The position numbers and the translations under genes were made by a program. A stretch of 64,000 nt of DNA from CAXXOK01 sp964584315 (GTDB lineage Bacteria > Bacillota > Clostridia > Christensenellales > Aristaeellaceae), in the NCBI GenBank assembly GCA_964584315.1, contig CAZOZO010000014.1:6285-70284 (forward strand), written 5' to 3'. The notes under the pieces were generated by a model that ran no database searches, was not told the DNA's origin, and saw only the letters and a list, made by a program, of their open reading frames with translations. This document shows, piece by piece, positions 17,992 to 27,988 of this stretch; the first letter of the stretch is position 1, and every line of letters begins with the position of its first letter.

Positions 17992-18036
17992 TTGACAGCT
18001 TGTTCAACCAATGATATATTGATGTAAACGATTACT
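17992..18036 (+). promoter_or_regulatory. Promoter and LacI-type operator of the first sugar operon
   Basis: TTGACA at 17992-17997, 17 bases, TATATT at 18015-18020. Immediately downstream, 18024-18035 reads GTAAACGATTAC, a near-palindrome with the central CG typical of LacI/GalR operators, placed where a repressor would block the start. The identical 12-mer stands at 32268-32279 before the second LacI gene. Confidence 0.78.
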
Positions 18037-18156
18037 GACCCATTGAGCGCGATACATGCAGGAGGCCTGTTCCGTAAAGGTTTACAGGCTTGCGGCTCGC
18101 CCCGTGAAGCGCGGCAGCCCCGCGGGTCGGTCGCAGGCAGGGGAGGAAATGACGCA

Positions 18157-19197
18157 ATGCCTACCATGCTGGATGTGGCCAAGCGCGCCAATGTGTCGAT
18201 CGCGACGGTCAGCCGTGTGCTCAGCGGGCAGGCCAAGGTAGCGCCGGATATGGCCGCGCGCGTGATGGCCGCCGTGGAGGAGCTGCACTACGAGCCCAAC
18301 TTTTCCGCGCAGAACCTGCGGCGCAACGAGAGCCGCACGCTGGTGATCCTGACCCCCAACATCACCAACCCCTACTACGCCAACATCATCTCCGGCATCG
18401 CGCAGGGCGCGCAGGAAAAGGGCTACAGCTATTTCCTGTTCAATACCGAAGGCAAGCGCGAGATGGACGAGCAGATACTGGAGCGCCTCAAGAAGCACCA
18501 GGCGGACGGCGCCATTGTGCTGGCGGCGGAGCTGGGCAGCGACTGGATATACGAATACGCCAAGGAATACCCCGTGGTGCAGTGCTCGGAGTTTGACCCC
18601 CGCTTCCCGGTGCCCCATGTGTGCGTGGACAACTACCGCGCCACCATGGACGTGATGGAATACCTGCTGTCGCTGGGGCACACGCGCATCGGCACCATCG
18701 GCAACGAGAACCGCGTCCAATCCACCGCGCAGCGGCTGCAAGCCTACAAGGACGCGCTGACGAACGCCGGCCTGCCCGTGACCGACGACTACATCCGCTT
18801 CGCGTCGGTGGGCTACACGTTCAAGATGGGCTTCAAGGCGGCCCGCTCGTTGCTGGCGCAGGAGCAGCGGCCCACGGCGCTGTTCTGCATATCGGACGTG
18901 CTGGCGCTGGGCGCCATCGCGGGCGCGCGGGAGATGGGCTTTCGCGTGCCGGAGGACGTAACCGTGGTGGGCTTTGACGACGTGGAATACACAACCATGT
19001 TCCACCCCTACGTGACCACCGTGGTGCAACCCTGTTACCAGATCGGCTATACCGCCGTGGAGCTTACGCTGGGCTTGATCCAGCGCCAGCAGGTGCCAAC
19101 CGAGGTCATTTTGCCGCACAAAATGATGCTGCGCGAATCCTCCGGCCCCTGCCACGGCCAACTTGCGAATTTCGCATCCTGCGTTACAGGATGTTGA
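18157..19197 (+). CDS. LacI family transcriptional regulator
   Basis: Repressor of 346 residues. The DNA-binding part is at 1-50: MLDVAKRANVSIATVSRVLS with the hinge NFSAQNLRRNESRTLVIL. A periplasmic-binding-protein-like sensor follows (TNPYYANIISGIAQGAQEKG, VVQCSEFDP, VTVVGFDDVEYTTMFHPYVT). The start at 18157 is backed by GGGGAGG; a longer frame from 18043 has neither SD nor family similarity. It is the first gene of a sugar uptake operon and very likely binds the operator at 18024-18035. The inducer is probably the transported sugar or a derivative. Confidence 0.92.
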   Translation: MPTMLDVAKRANVSIATVSRVLSGQAKVAPDMAARVMAAVEELHYEPNFSAQNLRRNESRTLVILTPNITNPYYANIISGIAQGAQEKGYSYFLFNTEGKREMDEQILERLKKHQADGAIVLAAELGSDWIYEYAKEYPVVQCSEFDPRFPVPHVCVDNYRATMDVMEYLLSLGHTRIGTIGNENRVQSTAQRLQAYKDALTNAGLPVTDDYIRFASVGYTFKMGFKAARSLLAQEQRPTALFCISDVLALGAIAGAREMGFRVPEDVTVVGFDDVEYTTMFHPYVTTVVQPCYQIGYTAVELTLGLIQRQQVPTEVILPHKMMLRESSGPCHGQLANFASCVTGC

Positions 19198-19221
19198 AAA
19201 AAATAATAGGAGGCAACACAC

Positions 19222-20247
19222 ATGAAGAAACTTCTTGCTCTGGTTCTTTCACTAGTCCTGGTGCTGTCCACGACCGCCGCGTTGGCGGCCGGGATCAAGC
19301 TGGGCATCGTCACCCCCGACGCGGATCACGGCTTCACCGGCGAGAGCGTCGCCCATGCCCGTGCTGAAGCGGAAGCCCTCAAGGCTGCCGGCGTCATCGA
19401 AGATTACATGATGGGCGTTGGCGGCGAAGCCAGCAAGCAGATTCAGGCCATCGACGACATCCTTGCCTGGGGCCCGGATGCCATCATGCTCTGGCCGCTG
19501 GAAGGCGATCAGCTCCGCAATGCCGCCCAGACCGTCGTGGATGAGGGCGTTCCGCTGATCATCTATGACCGCCTGATCGAGAACTTCAAGGGCATGGCCG
19601 CCGAAATCATGGGCGACAACGAAAAGATCGGCAACATGATGGGCGAATACCTGCTCAAGTACTTCGACGCGCAGCTCAAAGCTGGCGAGACCATGACCTA
19701 CCTGCTGTTCATCGGCGACAGCTCCACCGTTTCCAAGCAGCGCACCGGCGGCATGATGACCGTGCTGGACGCGTCCCCCTACAAGGATCAGTTCAAACTT
19801 GTGAACGAAGCCTTCCAGACCGACTGGAGCAACGCCAAGGCGCAGGAGTTCATGGAGAACTGGATGACCACCGCGGACGCCGCCACCATCGCGGACCTGG
19901 ACTTCATCTGCACGCATGACGACGAGATCGTGGACGGCATCATGACCGTGATCAACGGCAACACCTCGCTGACCAGCCTGAAGATGATCACCTCCGTCGG
20001 CGGCCGCCGCGAGACCCTCTCCACCTTCAAAAACATCACCACCCCCGAACTGCTGACTTACTACTTCAGCCCCTCCTACATCCGTGAAGCGATCCGCCTG
20101 GCCGTTGCCGCCGCGAAGGGCGAAGAGTACCAGGGCCAGAAGATCGAAGGCCAGCTGTTCCTGATCCCGACCATCGAGATCGACAAGAACACCGTCGCCG
20201 CCTACGAAGCCAGCCAGGAGTATGCGGACCGTTACAGCCTGCAATAA
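19222..20247 (+). CDS. Sugar ABC transporter substrate-binding protein (RbsB-like)
   Basis: Receptor of 341 residues with signal peptide MKKLLALVLSLVLVLSTTAA, cut near ALA, and no lipobox Cys. The mature protein has the type 1 binding fold: IKLGIVTPDADHGFTGESVA, AIDDILAWGPDAIMLWPLEG, VPLIIYDRLIENF, FICTHDDEIVDGIM and a late hinge strand. It follows the LacI gene after 24 bases. A strong hairpin behind it separates it from the ATPase gene, a layout that usually yields excess binding protein. The sugar is unknown; the neighbouring oxidoreductase and isomerase suggest an unusual sugar or inositol-like compound. Confidence 0.9.
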   Translation: MKKLLALVLSLVLVLSTTAALAAGIKLGIVTPDADHGFTGESVAHARAEAEALKAAGVIEDYMMGVGGEASKQIQAIDDILAWGPDAIMLWPLEGDQLRNAAQTVVDEGVPLIIYDRLIENFKGMAAEIMGDNEKIGNMMGEYLLKYFDAQLKAGETMTYLLFIGDSSTVSKQRTGGMMTVLDASPYKDQFKLVNEAFQTDWSNAKAQEFMENWMTTADAATIADLDFICTHDDEIVDGIMTVINGNTSLTSLKMITSVGGRRETLSTFKNITTPELLTYYFSPSYIREAIRLAVAAAKGEEYQGQKIEGQLFLIPTIEIDKNTVAAYEASQEYADRYSLQ

Positions 20248-20273
20248 CCTGCGGCAAGGAATAAAACCCCGTT

Positions 20274-20311
20274 GGGAAGCCGGCCGGTGCCATGCCGGCC
20301 GGCTTCCCTTT
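20274..20311 (+). terminator. Hairpin between binding-protein and ATPase genes
   Basis: A perfect 14-bp stem, GGGAAGCCGGCCGG (20274-20287) against 20295-20308, with a 7-base loop and three T. The short T run suggests partial termination or protection of the upstream RNA end, giving more binding protein than transporter. Confidence 0.75.
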
Positions 20312-20335
20312 AAGCGTTGATAGGAGGAACAGCCG

Positions 20336-21856
20336 TTGCTCACTGAAATGAAAGGAATTGTGATGGATTTCGGCCCCGTCCGCGCGGTGGATCACGTCGA
20401 TCTGACCGTGAAGCCCGGCGAGATTGTCGGTCTGCTGGGCGAAAACGGCGCCGGAAAATCCACCCTGATGAACGTGCTGGCCGGCACGTTTCCCCCCACT
20501 GCGGGCGAGATCTGGCTGGACGGGCAAAAGGTGCGCATGAGCAGCGCGCTGCAGGCCATGAAGCTGGGCATCCGGTTTATCCATCAGGAGCTCAACCTCT
20601 GTAATGATTTAAACGTATTTGAAAATTTATACCTTGCGCAGGAATTGCTGAGCAAGGGTGTCCTGCTCAATAAAAAAGAAATGGCGCGTCGCACGAGCGA
20701 CGTTTTCGCGCGGATGAATGTGAACATTGACCCATGGACGCCCGTGCGCACCCTCCAGCCCGCCGAAAAGCAGCTGGTGGAAATCGCGCGCGCGCTGCTG
20801 TTCAAGTGCGAGCTCATCATCATGGACGAGCCCACCACCGCGCTTTCTAACCGCGAGATCGAAAACCTGTTTGTCATCATGCGCCAGCTCAAGGCGGAGG
20901 GCGTATCCTTTATCTATATCTCGCACAAAATGCCCGAGATTTTTGAAATCTGCGAAACCTATTATGTCCTGCGCGACGGGTGTCTGGTTGGGTGCGGCAA
21001 CATTGCGGACACCAACGAGAGCACGATCACCGAGCTGATGATTGGCCGCTCGCTCGCGGAGGACGATTTTGCCCATAAAGCGTACTATGGCACCGAAGAA
21101 GTAGCCCTGCAGGCGGAAAACCTGGCTGGCGACAGCTTTGAGGATATCAGCTTCACCCTGCACAAGGGCGAGATTCTCGCCTTCACGGGCCTGCAAAGCT
21201 CCGGCCGCGACATGCTGGCGGACGCGCTCTTTGGCGTGATCCCCCACACGGGCAAGCTGACCATCGGCGGGAAGCCCATGGACCACAGCGTGATCCGCGG
21301 CTTCATGCGGCAGGGCGTGGGCATGGTGCCCCGCGCGCGCAAGGAGCGCGGCATTTTGAACGACCTGAGCATCATCGACAACAACTCCATGGGTTTCCTA
21401 AACACCCTGCACCGCAAGCCGCTTATCAATGTGAAAAACGAACGCGCGCGCTACATCCGCGTGCGCGACGCGCTCTCGCTCAAGGCGGGCAACCCGAAAA
21501 ACCCCATCACGTCGCTATCCGGCGGCAATCAGCAGAAGGTCATTCTCGGCCGGTGGCTGGAGACCAACGCGGACGTGCTCCTCTTTGACAACCCCACGCA
21601 GGGCATCGACGTGGGCACCAAGTTTGAGATCTACCACCTGATTTTGAAACTGGCGCAGTCCGGCAAGGCCATTATCGTGTTCTCGCAGGAATTTCCCGAA
21701 ATCTACAAGGTGGCGGACTCCTGCGTGGTGCTGTATAAAGGCCGTATCAATGCCGTGCTCGGGCGCGACCAGCTGACCGAGAAAAACGTGATGTACTATT
21801 CCACCGGATCGAATTTGGAGGGCAAGAAGCATGAGCAACCCATCCATGCGCAGTGA
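20336..21856 (+). CDS. Sugar ABC transporter ATP-binding protein (RbsA/MglA-like, two NBDs)
   Basis: Double ATPase of 506 residues. NBD1 has Walker A GENGAGKST (near 39), a degenerate signature LQPAEKQLVEIARAL and Walker B CELIIMDEPTTAL. NBD2 has a degraded Walker A (GLQSSGRDM) but an intact LSGGNQQKVILGRWL signature, and its Walker B is LLFDNPTQGID. This asymmetry is normal for the RbsA/MglA family. Translation starts at TTG 20336 with AGGAGG upstream. It overlaps the permease gene by 26 bases, so translation is coupled. Confidence 0.93.
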   Translation: MLTEMKGIVMDFGPVRAVDHVDLTVKPGEIVGLLGENGAGKSTLMNVLAGTFPPTAGEIWLDGQKVRMSSALQAMKLGIRFIHQELNLCNDLNVFENLYLAQELLSKGVLLNKKEMARRTSDVFARMNVNIDPWTPVRTLQPAEKQLVEIARALLFKCELIIMDEPTTALSNREIENLFVIMRQLKAEGVSFIYISHKMPEIFEICETYYVLRDGCLVGCGNIADTNESTITELMIGRSLAEDDFAHKAYYGTEEVALQAENLAGDSFEDISFTLHKGEILAFTGLQSSGRDMLADALFGVIPHTGKLTIGGKPMDHSVIRGFMRQGVGMVPRARKERGILNDLSIIDNNSMGFLNTLHRKPLINVKNERARYIRVRDALSLKAGNPKNPITSLSGGNQQKVILGRWLETNADVLLFDNPTQGIDVGTKFEIYHLILKLAQSGKAIIVFSQEFPEIYKVADSCVVLYKGRINAVLGRDQLTEKNVMYYSTGSNLEGKKHEQPIHAQ

Positions 21857-22850
21857 GCGCGGCGGCGTGACCATCCGGTCACTGGGCAAGAAGCTGTTTT
21901 CGGACTACAGCTACATGGTGTCCTTTATCCTGATTGTGGTGATCGCCGCGTCGGTCAACCCCAACTTCTTCACCTGGCGCAACATCACCAACATCTTTGT
22001 GCAAAGCTCGATCATCGGCGTGATCGCCATGGGCATGACGATGGTCATCTGCGCCGGGCAGATCGATATCTCCGTAGGCGCGCAGGTCGCCATCATCTCC
22101 GGCTTTGGCATCGAGCTGCTCAACTATACGCACGATATCTGGCTCATGCTTTTGTTCATGCTGGCTTTTGGCGCCCTGATCGGCACCATCAACGGCCTGC
22201 TGGTCGCCAAGGGGCGCATGCCGGCCATGATTGCCACGCTCGCCATTCAGACCAGCTGCCGCGCCATCATCAACCACTTCGGGCAGGGCGGCCCCTTCAC
22301 GGTGGCGGCGGGCATCTCCACCGAGCCGTTTTACGAAACCTACCGGCAGGTGGCGTCGGGCTCGGTCAACGTGTTCGGGCTCAAGTTCCCTTACCCGATG
22401 ATCATCTTTATCGTCATCTCGTTGCTGTTCGGCCTCATCATGCAGCGCACACGGCTGGGCAAGCATATCTACGCCGTGGGCAGCAACGCCGTGTCGGCGC
22501 GCCTTTCCGGTGTGAACGTGACCCGTATCAAAATCGCGGTGTTCTCGATCACCGGCCTTCTGTGCGGCTTTGCCAGCTGGATCTACGCCAGCCGCCTGAT
22601 GGCGGTGGCGGCGGCCAGCGCGGGCAACCTGTTTGAGATGGACGCCATCGCGGCGGTCGCCATCGGCGGCACGGCCATGAGCGGCGGGCGCGGCAAGATC
22701 ATCGGCACGTTCCTGGGCGTCATCATGTTCAAGATCATCAACAACATCCTGGTGGCGGCGCAGGTGCCTACCTTCCTCAACGGCGCCATCAGCGGTGCGA
22801 TCATCATTATCGCCGTGCTCCTCCAGAACGTGCGAGGCGATAAAAAGTAA
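21831..22850 (+). CDS. Sugar ABC transporter permease (RbsC-like)
   Basis: Membrane protein of 339 residues with eight or more hydrophobic helices of the BPD_transp_2 family. Signature pieces are GMTMVICAGQIDISVGAQVA, GLLVAKGRMPAMIATLAIQT and IAAVAIGGTAMSGGRGKIIG, the last being the conserved loop that contacts the ATPase. It should work as a homodimer with the upstream ATPase and the binding protein at 19222. The start ATG lies inside the end of the ATPase gene. Confidence 0.92.
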   Translation: MSNPSMRSERGGVTIRSLGKKLFSDYSYMVSFILIVVIAASVNPNFFTWRNITNIFVQSSIIGVIAMGMTMVICAGQIDISVGAQVAIISGFGIELLNYTHDIWLMLLFMLAFGALIGTINGLLVAKGRMPAMIATLAIQTSCRAIINHFGQGGPFTVAAGISTEPFYETYRQVASGSVNVFGLKFPYPMIIFIVISLLFGLIMQRTRLGKHIYAVGSNAVSARLSGVNVTRIKIAVFSITGLLCGFASWIYASRLMAVAAASAGNLFEMDAIAAVAIGGTAMSGGRGKIIGTFLGVIMFKIINNILVAAQVPTFLNGAISGAIIIIAVLLQNVRGDKK

Positions 22851-22862
22851 GGAGGCGTACCC

Positions 22863-23906
22863 ATGCTTCGTATCGGTATCATCGGCTGCGGCAAGATCAC
22901 CGAGGTCAGGCACGCGCCGGAGTATGCGGAAAACCCCGATTGCGAGCTTGTCGCGTTCTATGACTTTTTGCCCGAGCGGGCGCAAAAAATGGCCGCCCAG
23001 TACGGCGGCAAGGTGTATGACAGTGTGGACGCCCTGCTTGATAGCGGCGTGGACGCGGTGAGCGTGTGCGTGGCCAACGCGGATCACGCGGCCGTGAGCG
23101 TCAAGGCGCTGGAACGCGGCCTGCATGTGCTGTGCGAAAAGCCCATGGCCACCACCCTTGCGGATTGCGAAGCCATGGCTGCCGCGGCCAAGAAGAGCGG
23201 CCGCACGCTGATGCTGGGGCACAACCAGCGGCTGGCCAAGGCGCATGTCGAGGCCCGCAGGCGCGTGGCGGCGGGCGAGATCGGCAAGGTGATCACCTTC
23301 CACACCACGTTTGGGCACCCGGGGCCGGAGGGCTGGACGGGGCAGAAGAACTCGTGGTTCTTCGACAAGTCGCGCGCGGCCTTCGGCGCGCTGGCGGACC
23401 TTGGCATCCACAAGACCGACTTGCTGCACTACCTGCTGGGCGAATCCATCGTGGCGGTCAAGAGCTGCTTTCGCACACTGGATAAAAAATACCCGGACGG
23501 CACGCCCATCAGCGTGGACGACAACGCCTTTTGCATCTACCGCACCCAGAGCGGCGCGACCGGCCAGATGCACGTGAGCTGGACCTTCTACGGGCAGGAG
23601 GATAACTCCACCATCCTCTACGGCACCGAGGGCATCATCCGCTGTTATGCCGACCCCGTATATTCCCTGATCGTGGAAAAGAAGGGCGGCGGCATCGAGC
23701 GCCTCGCGCTGGACGAGATGACCTCCAACGAGAAGCAGACCACCGGCCAGCGCGTGTCCACTGGCGTGATCGACTCGTTCGTGAACGCAGTGCTGACGGG
23801 CAAGCCCTCTATCTGCGACGCGGGCGAGGCCATCAAGGCCATGCGCGTGATCTTCGCGGCGGAGCGTTCTTCCGTGGAAAACAGAGAAGTCGAAATCGAT
23901 CAGTAA
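22863..23906 (+). CDS. Gfo/Idh/MocA family oxidoreductase
   Basis: NAD(P)-dependent sugar or inositol dehydrogenase of 347 residues. The Rossmann motif is IGIIGCGKITEVRHAPEYAE at the N-terminus. The conserved EKP motif appears in LHVLCEKPMATTLADCEAMA, and the C-terminal domain has the substrate-site helix GALADLGIHKTDLLHYLLGE with its conserved D-x-x-x-H. It lies 12 bases after the permease gene with AAGGAGG before the start, and 12 bases before an isomerase gene. The pair probably processes the transported sugar by oxidation and isomerisation. Confidence 0.92.
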   Translation: MLRIGIIGCGKITEVRHAPEYAENPDCELVAFYDFLPERAQKMAAQYGGKVYDSVDALLDSGVDAVSVCVANADHAAVSVKALERGLHVLCEKPMATTLADCEAMAAAAKKSGRTLMLGHNQRLAKAHVEARRRVAAGEIGKVITFHTTFGHPGPEGWTGQKNSWFFDKSRAAFGALADLGIHKTDLLHYLLGESIVAVKSCFRTLDKKYPDGTPISVDDNAFCIYRTQSGATGQMHVSWTFYGQEDNSTILYGTEGIIRCYADPVYSLIVEKKGGGIERLALDEMTSNEKQTTGQRVSTGVIDSFVNAVLTGKPSICDAGEAIKAMRVIFAAERSSVENREVEIDQ

Positions 23907-23918
23907 GGGGGCGGCAGC

Positions 23919-24894
<976 letters not shown>

Positions 24895-24908
<14 letters not shown>

Positions 24909-26079
24909 CCACCGCCTCCTGCAAGGCCTGCCGCACCGCAAGCGCGGCGGCGGCCTTCAGGTTGGGGGGGTTCACCTCCATCAGGCGTATTTGCACCGCG
25001 TGCTTTTGCGTAAAGATGGACTTGGCGTAGAGCGTGTCCAGCATCAAAAAGTACAGGGCGCGCTGGTCGTGCAGCCAGGTGCAGAAGATGAGCAGTTCCT
25101 GCGGGTCGTATGTCATAATGATGGTGGCGGTCGTATCCACCAGATAGCCGATCGACTGCGAGATGACGCGCGAGGCCACCGGGTCGCCGCTCTGCGCCAG
25201 CGAGATCACCTCGGCCACGGTTTGCAGCTTTTTGCCCGTTTGCGCGTTGTACTGCTGCACGATGCCGATATCCGAGCAGTACAGCTCCAGGCAGCCGATG
25301 TTGCCGCACGGGCAGGGGATGCCGTCCTTGCGCAGGGTCAGGTGGCCGATCTCGCCGGCCAGGCTGTGGTTGCCTCGGTATACCTGACCATTGATCATCA
25401 GCGCGGAGCCGATGCCCTCGCACACGCTCAGGTATGCGCTGCACCGCGGGGCCTGCACCTCGCCCGTCTGGGCGAACAGGTCCAGCACAGCGTACACGTC
25501 CTTATCGACCACCACGGGACAGCCCATGGCCTCACGCAGGCGCTGGCCGATGGGGAAGTGCTGCCAGCGGGGCGCGCCGCACAGCTGCAAGGCTTCGCCC
25601 GTGCGGTAGTCCACCGGCCCGGGCAGCGTGACGCCAATGCCGCGCAGCTTTTCGCGGGGCAGGCCGGTCTGCGCCATGCAGCTTTCCAAAAGCCGGAGTA
25701 TCTGGCCGGTGTAGGTCTCGGGCCCCAGATCCGCCATGGAGATTTCCAGCGTGGCCTGCGACAGCTGCCCAAGCGACAGGTCGAACACGCCCACCTCCAG
25801 ATGGCGCAGGCGCACGTTGACCCCGCCCACGCAGCCGATGTCCGACGCGAGGCGGTACTGCCCCGCGCGGCGGCCCCCGCTGGAGGCCGCCGTGCCCATG
25901 CGGGTAATGAGCCCGTCCGAAAGCAGCCGCGCCACCGCGCCGTGCACGGTGGAGGGCATCAGGCCGGACGCGGCGCAGATTTCCGGCTTGGTGATGCCGG
26001 GCTTTTGGTTGATCAGCTGTAAAATGCTCGCCAAATGGGCGGTTTTGACCACCGGCTGGGCGTTTTTCTCGGGTTCCAT
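24895..26079 (-). CDS. ROK family transcriptional repressor (NagC/XylR-like)
   Basis: Protein of 394 residues. An N-terminal winged helix (ILQLINQKPGITKPEICAAS, GLMPSTVHGAVARLLSDGLI) is joined to a ROK sugar-binding domain with GIGVTLPGPVDYRTG, SLAGEIGHLTL and the zinc motif CPCGNIGCLE. GAAGGAT precedes the ATG. It is divergent from the HAD-DHS-PfkB-ROK-SIS operon and convergent with the transport operon, so it most likely controls the divergent one. Its own promoter is at 26134-26162. Confidence 0.9.
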
Positions 26080-26133
26080 TTTTTATCCTTCGCTTTCGTC
26101 AAATCTATTTTCATGTAAGAATGAAGTTGCCTT

Positions 26134-26162
26134 ATTGTAGCAGTCGGCGGGCCGCCTGTCAA
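26134..26162 (-). promoter_or_regulatory. Promoter of the ROK repressor gene
   Basis: On the minus strand TTGACA (26157-26162), 17 bases, TACAAT (26134-26139). Nearby, 26110-26125 holds the small inverted repeat TTCAT-6-ATGAA, a possible operator in this divergent region. No equally clear promoter is seen for the plus-strand operon. Confidence 0.65.
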
Positions 26163-26180
26163 GGCAAGAACGGAGGAACC

Positions 26181-27002
26181 ATGTACTGGGAGGAGCTTCG
26201 CAAATGCCCCAAGAACAAACCTTTCCGCTATGCGGTGCTGGACTTTGACGGCACCGTGAGCCTGGTGCGCGAGGGCTGGCAGCAGATCATGATCCCTTAT
26301 TTTACGGACGAGCTGGCCAAGACCCCCGAGGGTGGCAAGCGGGACTGGGAGAGCCTGAACGCGCTCGCGCGGGAGATGATCTTCTTCCACACGGGCAAGC
26401 AGACCATCTACCAGTGCATCGCGCTGGCGGAGGAGGTAACCAGGCTGGGCGGCGAGCCGCTGCCCCCGCAGGCGTATAAGGACGAGTACCACCGCAGGCT
26501 GCTGGAACGCATCGACCACCGGCTGGAGGGCCTTGCAAACGGCACCATCGACCCGGAAACGCTCACTGTGCCGGGCAGCTATCAACTGCTGGACATGCTG
26601 GCCGCGCATGGCGTTTCGCTGTACCTGGCCAGCGGCACCGACGAGGAGTATGTGCTGCGCGAGGCGGAGCTGCTGGGCGTGAGCAAGTATTTCAAGGGCC
26701 ACATCTATGGCGCGCAGCGCGATTACAAAGCCTTTTCCAAAAAGATGATCATCGAGCGGATGATCCGCCAGAACCACCTGGAGGGCGAGGAGCTGCTGGG
26801 CCTTGGCGACGGCTATGTGGAGATCGAGAACGTGCGCGAGGTGGGCGGCTACGCCATCGGCGTGGCGAGCAACGAGGCGGAGCGCAAGGGCATTGACGAG
26901 TGGAAGCGCGAGCGCCTGATCCGCGCGGGGGCGGACGCGATCATCCCCGACTACCGTGAGCTTGCGATTCTGGAAGCGGCGCTGTTTGGCGCCGATCAGT
27001 GA
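26181..27002 (+). CDS. HAD-superfamily hydrolase (sugar-phosphate phosphatase type)
   Basis: Protein of 273 residues. Motif I is VLDFDGTVSL, motif II is VSLYLASGTDEEYVL, the motif III Lys lies in FSKKMIIERM, and motif IV is LLGLGDGYVEIENVRE. The start at 26181 has GGAGG 6 bases upstream; a longer frame from 26121 lacks support. First gene of an operon with a deoxyhypusine-synthase-like protein, two sugar kinases and a SIS isomerase. In that setting it probably removes a phosphate from a sugar bisphosphate, as GmhB does in heptose synthesis, but it is not GmhB-like in length. Confidence 0.85.
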   Translation: MYWEELRKCPKNKPFRYAVLDFDGTVSLVREGWQQIMIPYFTDELAKTPEGGKRDWESLNALAREMIFFHTGKQTIYQCIALAEEVTRLGGEPLPPQAYKDEYHRRLLERIDHRLEGLANGTIDPETLTVPGSYQLLDMLAAHGVSLYLASGTDEEYVLREAELLGVSKYFKGHIYGAQRDYKAFSKKMIIERMIRQNHLEGEELLGLGDGYVEIENVREVGGYAIGVASNEAERKGIDEWKRERLIRAGADAIIPDYRELAILEAALFGADQ

Positions 27003-27019
27003 AAGGAGCTGTACCCCAA

Positions 27020-27988
27020 ATGCCGTTTCAACAGTTTGACCGCAGTCGCCTTACGCTTCTGCCCATCGGCGAGCGCATACACGACCTTGACCTGAGCGCC
27101 ATGATGAGCCTTGACGACCCCAGCGACTACCGCCACCCCACCATCGAGGAGCTGGCGCGCCGCGTGCGCGCCGCGCGCGAAAAGGGCGCGGCGGTGCTGC
27201 TGATGATGGGCGCGCACGTGATCCGCGCGGGGGCGGCGCCGCTGCTCATCCGCCTGATGGAGGAAGGCTGGATCACCCACTTCGCGCTCAACGGCGCGGG
27301 CGGCATCCACGATTTTGAGCTGGCGATGATCGGCGCGACCACTGAGAGCGTAGCCAAGTACATCAGCGAGGGGCAGTTTGGCCTCTGGCAGGAGGATGGG
27401 CTGTACAACGAAGCCGTCAACCAAGGGGTCCAGGAAGGGCTTGGCTTTGGCGAGGCGCTGGGCAAATACATCTGGGAGAACAACTTTCCCTACCGCGACG
27501 TAAGCCTCCTGGCCGCGGGCTACCGCTTGCAGGTGCCCGTCACGGTGCACGTGGGCATCGGCTGCGATATCGTGCACGAGCAGCCCAACGCGGATGGCGC
27601 GGCCATCGGCAAGGCGACCTATCAGGATTTCCTGATCTACTGCAACACCATTGACCACCTGGAGGATGGCGTTTTCCTGAACTTCGGCTCCGCGGTGATC
27701 GGGCCGGAAGTGTACCTGAAAGCCCTGTCCATGTGCCGCAATGCCGCCAAGAAGGAAGGGCGGGGCATACGCCACTTTACCACGGCGGTGCTCGACCTGC
27801 TGCCGCTGGAGGGCAAGGATGTGCATGAGGAGCCGCCCAAAAGCGACCCGCGCTATTACTTCCGCCCGTGGAAAACCATCATGGCCCGCACCGTGGCGGA
27901 CGGGGGCGAGAGCTTCTATGTGGAGGGCCGCCACAGCGATACGGTCAAATACCTGGCAAAGCTGCTGCTCGAGGGGGGAGCGCAATGA
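27020..27988 (+). CDS. Deoxyhypusine-synthase-like NAD-binding-fold protein
   Basis: Protein of 322 residues. HFALNGAGGIHDFELAMIGA resembles the conserved glycine loop and acidic residues of deoxyhypusine synthase, and VGIGCDIVHEQPNADGAAIG is another well-conserved-looking block. The Lys nucleophile region of true deoxyhypusine synthase is not obvious. Bacteria lack the eIF5A substrate, so the true reaction is probably on a small molecule, perhaps linked to the sugar kinases around it. AAGGAGC lies 10 bases before the ATG. It overlaps the PfkB gene by 4 bases. Confidence 0.6.
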   Translation: MPFQQFDRSRLTLLPIGERIHDLDLSAMMSLDDPSDYRHPTIEELARRVRAAREKGAAVLLMMGAHVIRAGAAPLLIRLMEEGWITHFALNGAGGIHDFELAMIGATTESVAKYISEGQFGLWQEDGLYNEAVNQGVQEGLGFGEALGKYIWENNFPYRDVSLLAAGYRLQVPVTVHVGIGCDIVHEQPNADGAAIGKATYQDFLIYCNTIDHLEDGVFLNFGSAVIGPEVYLKALSMCRNAAKKEGRGIRHFTTAVLDLLPLEGKDVHEEPPKSDPRYYFRPWKTIMARTVADGGESFYVEGRHSDTVKYLAKLLLEGGAQ

